Source: Haplosporangium gracile (lineage: Eukaryota; Mortierellomycota; Mortierellomycetes; Mortierellales; Mortierellaceae). From it: a stretch of DNA of 19,215 nucleotides. How positions within the stretch are numbered: the stretch's first letter is position 1; each line of letters starts with the position of its first letter. Below, piece by piece: positions 7,235-17,900 of the stretch. The DNA lies in the NCBI GenBank assembly GCA_015499985.1, contig JAAAUF010000294.1, forward strand, positions 22,832 to 42,046, given 5' to 3'. Both the position numbers and the translations under genes were made by a program. The notes below the pieces were generated by a model. That model was not told where the DNA came from, did not search any database, and saw only the letters and a program-made list of their open reading frames with translations.

Positions 7235-9543
7235 GCGCCAGTCTTTCACCACACATTGTGGCGTCTGGCGGAATTTCAGACTGCTCCCTTGGGCATCAAG
7301 AGTCTGAACCTCGTGCACGATATTGAGTTAAGGACAGCAATTGTCGGATCGTTGACCAGCATGATTATGCACTGTCAAAGTCAACAACACAACTACTTCC
7401 AGAGGATTATGGGAATCTTCTTCCATGCTTCCAGCTGTTCCAAGGATGTCATCAACATCCTTGCCAAGGCTCATATCTGCGTCTCGTACGGTTCAACACT
7501 GGCTGCTATCGGTTCTTTGACAGAGGATGCTATCAGCATTGTCCGGGAAGTCGTACTGAAGGACAATTGGTACATTATCTACGACAACATCAACTTGTAC
7601 ATGACTGTCACTGATCAGCGAGTCGACAATGCCGACACCCAAATAAATGGCGCAACTGCAACCATTGTGCCTGGCAAAGACCTCGGAATTGCGGACAAGC
7701 CCTATAATCCACAAGCAACACTGACATTGGGCGACTTCTTGCCTGACGACCAAGCTATGAAGGGTGCCGCAGTCGCTTCTCGGTTTTACCTTGTTGATGC
7801 AATTTAACGACACCACAGCACATACAAGCGTATATTTATGCCGCCTATTCGGAAAATTCGGTCTCTTCCAATCGAGTAATCCGTAACATATCATATCCCT
7901 GCGATGGAGATCGACCAGTCAAGCATGGAGGGCAACTTTGAAATCCTCAGGTTCATTATCGCACGCACACTTGCATTGCTCGCAATCTATTTCGACAACA
8001 GAAAGAAAGTCATTGTTGCAGGAGATCAATTGACGGTTTCAAGAGCTGAAAATGTCAAGAAGAGTGTGGACGACGATATCACAGTGTTCGATCGGATGGA
8101 GTAGGCTCTCCCCGCGTTGCAGCTATTTCATTTGCAGATGAACCTCTGCAGTTTAATTCTTAAGGCCTATTTTCGGAGAATCCGACAAACCAGGATCGTT
8201 GTCATTCTATATTGCCAGGCTGAAAAGGAAGCGCGTTTCTGAGGAGTCGTCAAGTTTCCACGCCGCCAATGAACTTATGAGGAACGTTTTCGATGGCATG
8301 GTCTTACGGTTATGGCAGGAGGAGCTTGGAATCGATTCGTCGGAGATTCTGGGCACATCGGGGGCGAACCAGAATACGACCACGATGCTCAACCAAGTCT
8401 TCACCGCGGCCGAGGCTATACACACTCAATATCTTGTCCGCCCAGAAGCGAATCAGAAAGCCTACGGCAATGCGAATATGAATGCGGCGTTGTTTATCCG
8501 GGACATGCTGGTTTACATCCAGCTGGACGATGCTATCAAGCAAGGTGATTTTGAGCGCATTAAGGCAGTCTTGTAGCCAATCACCGTCATGTTTCAGGCA
8601 GGAGGAACAAAGAACTATGCGAACCAGCTTTTGCGACTTGCCTCTGATATTTGTCATACCTGGACTGAGCTGCGAACGGATGCTACATTCTTGTCATGGC
8701 TTGTCAACACTACAGGAAAAGCGAGCGATTGGACTCCCTCAGATCTTTACCAGGAACACAACAATCTATTCAGCAAGGTTCGATATTCAGCCAAGGGAAG
8801 CAACAGGACTCTTGCGAACATGAGCCAGAGTTCGTCGGTGAACTGTCGTACATATGGAGTTGTCAATACCAATGTAACGAAGGCGTTTGGCGTGCCACAT
8901 AATAGCGGCTTCGACTCAACAGTGCCTGCAGCCAAGGATGTTGATCGGGTGGTTCGATCTTTGGAGGAACGAGGCGTTCTTGGAATCAATACTCAACCAG
9001 CAAAGGATCACACCATAAAACCTGCGAAGGACTTGTACTCTCTTGGGCAAAAAAATATGATCCATGGGTGCTTGGGATCATTCCATCAAAGTATTGGGAG
9101 ATTCTATCGCACACGATCAATACCAAGACTCGAGCAACGAGTATAATAGCAGTTCCGTCTTGGAGGAAATCAATTGTAGGTTTGATCAGGCGGTAGACGG
9201 GGAGCTGGGCGAGTTGTCTTGGAGCGAGACAGATCACGACACGGATTCTAGTGAAGGAGATGAGGATGGTGAGGTCAGCTCAGATGGAGAGTTGGAGATT
9301 ACGCAGGAGAATGTCGATGATACAGTGGATATTGCTCGAGAGATGAGAAAAGTCTACATCAGTTCCAGAGCAAGCGATAAAGAAACAATGGAGGGAGTTC
9401 TCAGGCGAGCAACCCGAGACTACATGGCCGAGGTCGACGAAGTGGAGGATGATGATGGAGCTAGTACTTGCAGTTGCGAGGACCCAAATGATCCCTTCGT
9501 GGGCTATAACCACTACAAACATTTTCGTCACTCTGAGGAATAA
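7235..9543 (+). pseudogene. DUF6589-domain protein, pseudogene
   Basis: The translation follows the DUF6589 pattern I recall from fungi: a helical start (TLWRLAEFQTAPLGIKSLN), an ISYxS-like patch (CVSYGSTLAAIGSL), WYIIYDNINLY near 7568, GDQLTVSRAENVKK at 8020-8061, FDRME then LFHLQMNL near 8126, KRKRVSEESSSFHAANEL, and a C-terminal IHGAWDHSIKVLGDSIAHD followed by an acidic tail. DUF6589 is a large fungal family, probably of mobile-element origin; its function is not established. Breaks seen: in-frame TAA at 7805 and 7877, TAG at 8102 and 8574, one extra base in the T run at 8170-8173, and one extra base near 9067. Frames rejoin cleanly across each break, so this is one gene and not several. 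Its 5' end is missing: homology begins right at the inverted-repeat border. The terminal TAA at 9541-9543 overlaps an AATAAA signal. Confidence 0.8.
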
Positions 9544-9607
9544 ATAATAGATATACCTTCTTTTTTCTTTTTTATATTTTTTTTTCTTTCCATGGCTTCC
9601 AATGCTT
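9544..9607. other. Short convergent 3' intergenic stretch
   Basis: Sixty-four bases lie between the stop codons of the DUF6589 and RecQ-like pseudogenes. The stretch is T-rich with AATAAA-like elements on the plus strand. I see nothing else in it. Confidence 0.5.
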
Positions 9608-11307
9608 TTATGAGGATGACATTCGTTGGTCCTCGTTGAGCTTGATCAGGAGTTTAGCTAGTAGACTGTCGTGCCTGTCGTGAAGTCGCCAGTTGATAAT
9701 CGGTCGAAGGGACGTCCGTCCTGTGACTTGATTGCATTTCTTAGCAAGCTTGTCAATAGTTTTGTCATTCATGAGAACACATTCCATTATTTGAGGGTCC
9801 CGCTTCATATAGTACTTCCTGTATACAACACGCCTCCAAGCCAGTATCATTCTTTTGGTAGTGGCTACATGCGCAGGAGTTGGTGCTGTAATCCTAAGCG
9901 TTGGCGATGTACACTGCTGAGAGGCGGCAAGAGATGGATCTGGAGAGCAAAGGTCGCAGCAATTGTCAACCTTTGTTTGTATATTACCGAAAATAGTGTT
10001 GAGGACCTGCCGTCGACAAGTTGTAGTCTCGATAAACTTTTTGATATCCGGGTCGCCCTTGGAAGTCGCTGTTGTTGTCGTGTTGTTCTTCCTCCGATTG
10101 TCCTTGTCGGTCCTGGTTCTAGTTCTATTAGTCCTGTGGCTCGCCAGAAGAATCGCATGACCTTGCATGGACACATCGCGTGCAGCTTGGCCAAAGCGCT
10201 GGATAAGACACGATATAGTAGACGGCTCCTTGAACTGGATGACGCGAACAACATCGTTAATGTCGCATCCCATCCCTGCAGCATCAGTAGATAGCAAGAT
10301 TTTGATCCTGCCTTCCCGGAAGTGTTTTAGAGTGGTAGACTTTTACTCTTCGGTATAAAGCGAATGAAAGGATTTGATGATGTTCTGCTGGTCGTCGGCG
10401 ACTGTGCTCCTCAGGCTCCGCAAGTAATCCCGCACTTCCAGTAGATCGTTTTGGTTGTCGAAATAAATGATGGTTTTTTGGACGTCATATAAGAGGAAAT
10501 CGAACGCCTGGAATATGTTCTTGTGCGGAAGGAATCGAACCTCAAGCTCGACATTCGGACGGTTGTTGCCGACATTGTAAACTGGGACGTTGTTGCGGAA
10601 CCCGATGCTTTGTTTGATCTCCTGCGGAATCGGACCAGGGAGAGTAGCTGACATAGCTACAAATGCGACATGGGCTGGGCTATTCCACGAAGCTCTCCGA
10701 GACGAACATAGGCCTTGCGGAAGTCCTTGCCCCATGAACTGACACAATGGGTCTCATCAATAACGATCGCTTGTAGTCTCTCTCGCCATCCAAACATGCC
10801 CCAGTGACGTCCATAGGAGTTTTCCCTCGACCGCTGCTTTTGCCGACACTCAGAATGCTCTCCAGCGTCATGAAAACAGCGCGGAACTCCCTTTTATCCA
10901 GCCGACGTAGTAGTCCGACATCGATTGCTTGCGAACTGTCAAGACATATGGACTTAAAACTGTACGCCTCGAGTTTTTCTTGCTGCTCGCGCATCAGCGC
11001 CAACAATGGGGATATAACGACAATAGTCCGGTCCTCCCAAAGAGCCAGCGGAAGGAAATAAAACGAGCGACTTGCCCCAACCACAGCCGGCAATAAGAAT
11101 ACAATCCTCGCCCCGACCGATATGCTCAATGACCATGAGTTGCAACTCTTTGGCGAAGACTTTGAAGATGTCCTGACATTGCTCCTGATGATCAACGGGG
11201 AGAGACAAGATTGACATGACAATAACGAGCGCCGTGAGCTGGTAGCGGTTTATCGTAATGCGGAGGATGATAATGAAGTATGCAACACGAACTGTCTGAG
11301 ATGGCAT
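9608..11307 (-). pseudogene. RecQ-like superfamily 2 DNA helicase, pseudogene
   Basis: RecQ-type helicases unwind DNA with ATP using motifs I-VI. All are visible here in order but in three frames: motif I ILIAGCGWGKS, Ia [80 protein letters not shown] Cys-rich zinc-type region (CRRQ... CCDLC) and a basic C-terminus follow. Breaks: one extra base near 11055, one missing base near 10813, one missing base near 10673, and a TAA at 10345-10343 between motifs IV and V. Motif VI normally reads GRAxRD; its first Arg is Gln here, and motif II is DETH where most RecQ proteins have DEAH. The start at 11307 is the first ATG; 11214 is also possible. It cannot make a working helicase as written. It may be a decayed member of a multicopy fungal RecQ-like family. 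Confidence 0.82.
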
Positions 11308-11657
11308 GCGCTGTTAATCACGTGATCTGTTGTCATTTCGTAAAAAATTGACCCCTTCTCACACCCCTTCTTTTCTTCCAGACCTACTTTGAAACTTCCA
11401 GCACTCGAAATTTTGAAGGACGACTGGGTCAAGTCTCTTCCACGTTGTTGGGGCGTACAAAGTCGCAAGCCAGCCAACCACTTGCTACTCTCTTGCTCGT
11501 ACCCTTTGACCCACTACTTTCACACTTTTATCTCCTTTCTTTCTTCTCCTTTTTTTTGCATTCTTACTCCCCTTCATCACTCTCTTCGTTCACACTTCAC
11601 CTAGTTTCTTCACACCATTTACCTTCAAACACAATCATCGTCGCCAAGCAACAAGCA
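11308..11657. promoter_or_regulatory. Divergent promoter region between the helicase pseudogene and the RING-CH gene
   Basis: These 350 bp lie between two diverging starts. They contain a palindromic E-box near the helicase side and a C/T-rich leader (about 11508-11600) before the RING-CH start. I see no TATA box that I trust. Confidence 0.5.
11317..11326. promoter_or_regulatory. Palindromic E-box ATCACGTGAT
   Basis: A perfect 10-bp palindrome centred on CACGTG. In fungi CACGTG is bound by bHLH factors such as Cbf1 and Pho4 types; TCACGTGA is the preferred extended form for some. Binding here is inferred only. Confidence 0.5.
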
Positions 11658-14071
11658 ATGTCACAGCACCAACCTGTCGACACTCCTCTGACTGCAAAGT
11701 CAAAGGAGACAACCACGTTCACTTCAACCCCCGACAACGACCACGACGACAACCTACTCAACAACAACGACGACGACGACGACTGGATTGACATGCAGGC
11801 ATCTACCACCTTCACCCAAGGACAGAAATTAGCAACAGCCAGCCAAGACGACCACTTGGTCCCTACTTCTAGTGTTACTACTACCACAAGCACAGGAGAA
11901 CGGAATAGTAGTCTATCGTTGAACAAGGGTCGCCTAGACCCCCCTCCTAGTGACACCCTTGCAGAATCGGTTGCCTCTCTGCTCTCACTTCCCTCAGACA
12001 ATGGCGTCGAGTCCACTGCAGACACAACTGCTATCGACACTGCCTCGTTTCCTCTATCCCTTCAAGTTCCTTCAATCGACCGCCAACAACAGCCTGGACT
12101 TGACGAGGATTCTATTCCAGGGTCAGCCACTTCGTCCAATTCCGAGTCTGAATATTCCTTGCTCAACCCATCCCGCAAGAACTCGCTTACAGGCAGCTCG
12201 GGGTTTCATGCCCTCACTCCCACGTACTCTCATACCGATACTGCCAGCAGCCCTGCGATCACAGATGACCAGCTTTCCCAGGGCAGCCAGCAGGACGGCA
12301 ACGAAGATAACGAAGCCGAAAGGGATACTTATCAGCCCCCAGGTATTGGTGTTACCAGTCCCCCTTTTTCAGATTTTGTGCAGGTTGGGAGTGACCAAGG
12401 AGACGACTTTTCATGGTCTCCTCATCCCTCGAGTGGCAAGCAAACACCCTCACCCACATCCCTCTCGGAAGGAAAGACGCGTCTGGACGGCAACAACAAC
12501 GCCAACTACAGCAGCCACGAGGATGACGACATTTTGAGTGCTACAGTTACTCCCCCTGCTGCGGCTGTGGATGCAGAAGGAAAAGTGACAGAGACAGAGG
12601 ACGGGAAGAATGACAGTGACAGATCAAGGGGTATTCAGGAGGCGCTACAGGATGTCACAAGCGGTCAAGGAGAGGATGCCTCATCATCACCACCGACAAC
12701 ACTACCAGCAATAAATACACCCGCATTTTCCACACAGTCACCATCAGTCTCCACAGCTACTACGACAACGACAACACTAGACCCGGCTCAACCTAGTCCT
12801 CCTCTGCCATCTACAATATCACCAGTCGACAGAGGTAGATACAGGACAACAGTGGAGGATGCTAAGAGCAGTAGCGAGGAAGAACGAGAACTCACTAGTG
12901 GCTCATCGACAGTTTCTGGAATGCGATACCGAGGTGCCCAGCGACAGGATGACCGCAATGATATCCGCAGTTCCTTCTTCAGCGCATCCAGGGCGACCTC
13001 GACCATGCCAGGAGGACTCAACCTTGGCCTGGATGCAGACATTGTACCGCAACCAGCTGCTGTCCCTGTGAACGATCCTCCGGTTGACGAGCGACAATGC
13101 AGGATTTGCCTTGGAGGAGCGGATGAGGAAGACACTCTGGGACGTCTCATCTCTCCTTGTCTCTGCAAAGGCTCCATGAAATATGTGCACATCGAATGGT
13201 ATGTTATTTTTTTGTTGTTGAGCGTATATTCTTGCTAACTTTGAGAAGATACATAAATCTGACAATTGGTATCGTTCTTCATTTCTCAATAACATCTAGC
13301 TTGAATGCGTGGAGAACAAGGAGTCCAAAACGTGAGAGCCATTACAAGTGTGACACCTGCAAATACGAATTCTCGTTCCGTCGAACCAGCTTTGCGCGAT
13401 ATCTTGGCCACCCCTTGACGGTCTTTGTGCTTACGATTGTCGCCTTTGCGTTGCTGGTGTTTGCAGCAGGCTTTGCCATGAAGCTGTTGCTGTACCTGAT
13501 GATGGACGAGTCTCAGGAGTTTATTTATCCCGCCGACCTGTAAGTTCACACAGTTGTAATTTTATGGATGGGTGAGCAGATGCTGTGGAATGTGAGCGAT
13601 CGATCGGAGATAAGGGCCACGTCAACTCAAAAACCTATTTTTTTTATTATTATTTTTATTTACGATAGGAGTGATGAGGATGATCTGGAGATGATGCGGT
13701 TGAGGGAGGACATTGTGGTTTTCAAGACACCAGAGAGTCTGCGGGCAGTCTTTCGGATCGACAAGACACACATGGTGTTTGGATCATTCTTTGTCAGTAT
13801 CATTGGATTCTTACAACTTTTTGTGTCGGTGTGGATGGGTGGCGGAGGAGGCATATTCAGGATTGGAGGATTTGGATTGGGAGGTGGCGGTCGTCGACGT
13901 GGTGGGCGTGGTGAACGACAAGGAGAGGCGGGGGTGGGAGGGGTGTTGATGATTGTTATTTTGGTGTTTGGGTTGTTCAAGTCGGTGTATATGACATATC
14001 AATTTGTGAACAAGGTCTCGCGGCGCGTTTTGGCCAAGGCGGAGATGATGGTTCTTGAAGTTCAGGCCTGA
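11658..14071 (+). CDS. RING-CH (MARCH-type) membrane E3 ubiquitin ligase
   Basis: The three exons are 11658-13198, 13300-13539 and 13669-14071. The introns 13199-13299 (GTATGT...CTAG) and 13540-13668 (GTAAGT...ATAG) are both in phase 2. The joined frame is exactly 728 codons (727 residues). RING-CH proteins pass ubiquitin from an E2 to membrane-protein targets. Residues 1-475 are low-complexity, rich in Ser, Thr, Asp and Pro, and likely disordered. The C4HC3 zinc ligands are all present: C481, C484, C501, C503, H511, C514, C531 and C534. C514 is split across intron 1, so the domain is only complete after splicing. Membrane segments follow at about 553-587 (long, perhaps two), 629-650 and 686-706; a Gly/Arg-rich loop at about 650-685 separates the last two. 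The start at 11658 is chosen because it follows the C/T-rich leader; the frame is open further up, with no better ATG. The gene is intact, unlike its left neighbours. The exact family member is not known. Confidence 0.88.
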
Positions 14072-14249
14072 AGGGCGACAAGGCAAAGCAAGGGGGTGCG
14101 CACTGGATTGGTGGTACGGCCAAATTCAGAGCCAACGCTTGAGAGAGTAACTTTAGCCTTTTCTTCAGCTTCATCGACACTGCTCGTAGCGGGGCGCAGT
14201 CGTAGATTCTCATCGTGTTCAATTTTGCAATCAGTTTTTTTTTTTTTAA

Positions 14250-14255
14250 AATAAA
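14250..14255 (+). terminator. AATAAA poly(A) signal of the RING-CH gene
   Basis: A canonical hexamer 179 bases after the stop codon, following a long T run. Position and sequence fit a 3'-end processing signal. Confidence 0.45.
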
Positions 14256-14386
14256 GCAAAGGCCTTTTGCGCGTGACGTTTTCTTAAAAAAAAAATGTGC
14301 AGCGTGAAAGCGAAACAAAGACGGACAAGCTTTTTCGTTCCTGTTCCCTGTTCTACTCTGCTCGCCAAACTCACACCTTTCTTGTG

Positions 14387-14783
14387 ATGGCCACCCCTAT
14401 GGTCTCGCTGACAAACAAGCATCTCTTCTCACCCCCACCCTCTTCCCACTTGCTCATACAAGGTATGCACCCACCTCACTCAAACTTGATCTTGCAAGTA
14501 ATCACAGTTAAAAAAGAGATTACTGTGAGTGAGAAGGGGTCATTCACTTGGGCTCACTCTTACTTCCTTCCTTTTCTTCGTAGACATCATCCCTTGTCCC
14601 TCCTTTTCATTTCTCTGCCCTCATACTCACCACTGGCCAGTGCACCCTCCAACATCACTTAAGCGAATCAATAGCGGATACACCAATCTCCCGCCAGCAC
14701 CAGCACAGCAACAACTTTATAATCAACAACCTACAACCAACATCATTAGCACACATATAATCAGCTCGTGGCCCCTCTTGTAG
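14387..14783 (+). CDS. Spliced 91-residue leader reading frame (uORF or small gene)
   Basis: ATG 14387-14389 opens a frame (MATPMVSLTNKHLFS...) that runs to 14462. Splicing the intron 14463-14583 continues it in phase 1 (DIIPCPSFSF...) to TAG 14781-14783; the two parts sum to 276 nt. It ends 142 bases before the ATG of the long Gln-rich gene. The product is rich in Pro, His, Ser and Gln, with no domain I recognise. It could be an upstream open reading frame that tunes translation of the next gene, a small separate gene, or chance in a biased leader. The intron itself is more credible than the protein. Confidence 0.3.
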
Positions 14784-14925
14784 CCGCATCTCCCTTATCA
14801 CCAACTTTACAGTGTCATTTTACCTCCGCCTCTTCCCACGCTCTCCTCGACCAACGTCTTCCACAAAAAGTCCCCCTATATTTTCATCAGCACAGAGACT
14901 TTGACAGCGAACTGCCGTAACGAAC

Positions 14926-17900
14926 ATGCTACCACAAGGAGACGACCCGCCCACTGACCAGGCAACAGACGATAGTCCCGCAGCATCTTTCGACATCTCC
15001 ATGCATTCTACAGTATACCAGCAACAAGAAGACTCTTTAACATCAGCATCACCGACAGCAACAGCACCCGCGACACCAGCAGAACCTCTAGTCAAAGTTA
15101 TCACCATAACCAACTCATCTCTAGAAGACATTCCTTTCACCTTCTACAATCGACCGCCTCTTCCCTTCCGCTTCCCCAGTCCAGGATGCCCAGGCGCCGA
15201 GCATGACGAGACAATTATTCGGATGGTGGACGGCGAGCAGTCTTGGGGCGATATCGAAGCTTTTGCAGGCGAAGATGCCTTTGATCGATACTACTCGTTT
15301 TTAGATCCTGGACTGGAAGAGTTTTGGACACGGAACAAGATCAAACAACTCAATGATACTGTAATTGATCTTGTTGGACGTTTACTTCAGCCTCATGCGG
15401 CTACTATCCTCAAGGGCACTCACCATCACCAACAATGGCACCCCCAGAACAACAATAACACTATGGCGACGTCAAATCGAGGCAGTGACGACAACAACGA
15501 CAGCGAGGGCGAGGATGTCAAGAAGGTGGCCACGATATACCCAGTTGTGGTGATGTCGGCATGGATGGATATGTTCCGCTGGGAAAAGGTTGCCAGATTT
15601 GTCAGTTCGTCGCCTTTAGTCTGTCAACACATCTGGCAAACATTTGGTGATGGGCGACCGTTTACCGAGGAGGAACAGCCTTTTCTAGACGAGATCAAGG
15701 CGGCGGCTATTGAGAACAGAGCTAGGATCTCAGCTATTAAGGAAGCAACCGCCAGGATGGAAGCAGCCAAGGCCAACGCAGCACAGGAAGCGGCAGCCAG
15801 ACTTGAAGTCGAGAGACTTGAGGCCGCCAGGATCCAGGCGTCAAAGGACGAGGACGAGAGAGACGAAGCAGCTAGGATCAAAGCAGCGCAGGATGAGGCG
15901 AACAGGCTTGAGGCTGAAAGAATGGAGGAAGTGAGAATCGTGGCCGCCGAGGCAGAGGCCAAACGTGGTGAAGCCCACAATATCAGGGCTATGAAACAGA
16001 AAGCCAAAGCCGATGCTGTCAGAGAGGAAGCAGAGAGAGAGGCAAAAGCAAGAAAATCGGCCAAGAAGATATCTGGCGAGTCGAGGACTGTGAGAGGGTT
16101 GACGGTCAGACAACAAAACATCGTCATGCAGGAGAACATCGCCAGGGAGGAGGCTGCAAAGCAGAAGATGGCAAGGGCAGGAACTACACGGGGACAAACT
16201 GCTAAGGAGGTGAACGAGGACGCATCTGGCACTAGCAAAATTAAGCGGGAGAAGGCCGTGGCTGCAGCAAAAGCCTGGGAGATAGCTGTTAGAGAAATGG
16301 CGGCCAGAAAAGCGGAAATACAGGCCGTAGCGACCAAGCGACAGCGGGATGTATTGAGTGGCCAGGCCGGTTTGGATCGGGGTCAGGATCTTCCACTGAG
16401 TCCCGGTGTCACCATGGGAAGCAAGCGCAGGATTGGAAACATGGAAGTCTATTTGCCTCCCACCACTTTTACTTCCAACACCACTACCGCCACTGCTGAT
16501 CAGGAGAATCGCCCGCCTCAGCAAGACACTATTGCTACACCGCCAATACTCCGCTCCTCCGCCTCTTTGACCTCTTGCACTTCGCTTATTAGCCCAGCAC
16601 CCTCGCCACTGGACGAATTATTTGATTTTCAGCTTTCAAAACGCACTCGACGCTGCCCATCGCCTGAAAACCTTAGTGGCAAGATCGCCACATCGACAGT
16701 AACAACAACAACTTCGACACCAACAACTTCGACACCAACAACATTACCAGCAGAGGTAAACTCAACAACCAACACTACTCTCGCTGCAATACTTCTCACT
16801 GTCCATCACGATGCCCTTTCCAAGGCGTCATTCACACCATCTGGTTTGCCCTCCAGCTCGCTCCTCCGGGACGCAGAGGCTCATGAGCGGATACATAAGC
16901 TGACGGCGATGAAGCAGGTCTTGATAGACAGTGTTCAGTCCATGGAACTTCAGCGTCATAACCAACAGGTAGAAACTAATATGCTTCTCCGACAGCGGGA
17001 CGCAGCTATTGAGGCGGCCAAGACTCGACAGCGAGGCGGCAGCAACACTTCATTTCATCACGAGAACAACGGGGCTACCTACCCTCAAGGTTCTCCGGAG
17101 GACCCCATACCTGCCTCTTTCAACATTTCACAGGAGTCCACCCCAGTGCCTACGGGTCTGCCTTCACTAATCACACCAAACCAACCTCCAGTATCGTGGT
17201 TACCACGACCTGCTACAGCTGCTCCAAAGGCCACCTCGTTATTAATCGACTTGACGGACAGCGCTAATTGTATCCCTGCATCAACCATGCAACAACAGTC
17301 CCAACTTCAGCAAGTTCAAAGAGCACAGCAGCAGCAACATCTGAACTCGCAACAAATATCTCAGGCTCAACAACACTACCACCAGCAGCAATACCTTGTA
17401 CAACAACGTTTACAGCAGAGCCAACAATCTCCGCCTTGTACTCAACCACCACCAATCATACAGCACCCACAACCGACAAAACCGCTTGGCCAGCCCGCGC
17501 AGCCTAGTCAGTCATCATCTCCGCAGTTTTCTCAAAACCTTCAGCAAATGCAAGAGTTCATTCAGCAGCAGATCCGGAAAAGTCCTGAACTCTATAAACT
17601 ACACCAACGACACGCATTCGAGAGAGAACAACTGCTCAAGCAACAGCAGCAAGACAAGCATAGGCTTGCCCAGGAACAGCAACTCGCGATAGCTCAACAT
17701 CAGGCCAACCAACAATATGTCGACGAGCAGTTGCGCTTGCAGGCAGCGAACAAGTGGCGGCGTCAGGAACAAGCCTGGTTAAAACGATCACAGGAGATCC
17801 AACAACAAGAGCAGGTTGTCAGCCTCAAACTGGCAGGGTATCGCCAACAGATGCAGCAGCTCCAGCAGAAGACTCTCAACGAGCAGAAGCATTGGCAGCA

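Larger units (their letters stand above)
14072..14925. other. Intergenic region and probable spliced 5' leader of the Gln-rich gene
   Basis: The first 180 bp are the 3' end of the RING-CH gene. From about 14290 the sequence becomes C/T-rich and contains a likely GT-AG intron (14463-14583, donor GTATGC, acceptor TTCGTAG), then A/C-rich sequence leading to the ATG at 14926. This fits a long spliced 5' untranslated leader. Confidence 0.45.

Noticed and set aside
7256..7807. A free-standing 183-codon gene beginning at 7256
   Set aside because: It begins with TTG, and the same protein pattern continues across the following stops and frameshifts; it is the first part of the DUF6589 pseudogene.
4789..10345. 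Reassigned genetic code with TAA and TAG read as glutamine
   Set aside because: The premature stops often fall where Gln would fit, but the Gln-rich gene at 14926-19155 uses only CAA and CAG for a very large number of Gln residues and contains no TAA or TAG. Frameshifts next to the stops also point to decay.
10525..10545. A possible tRNA B-box (GGAATCGAACC)
   Set aside because: No matching A-box or cloverleaf around it, and it lies within the helicase coding sequence.
15624..16337. Long minus-strand frame opposite the Gln-rich gene
   Set aside because: It is the antisense image of the Ala/Glu/Lys coiled coil, with a Ser/Ala/Leu composition and no leader; a shadow frame.
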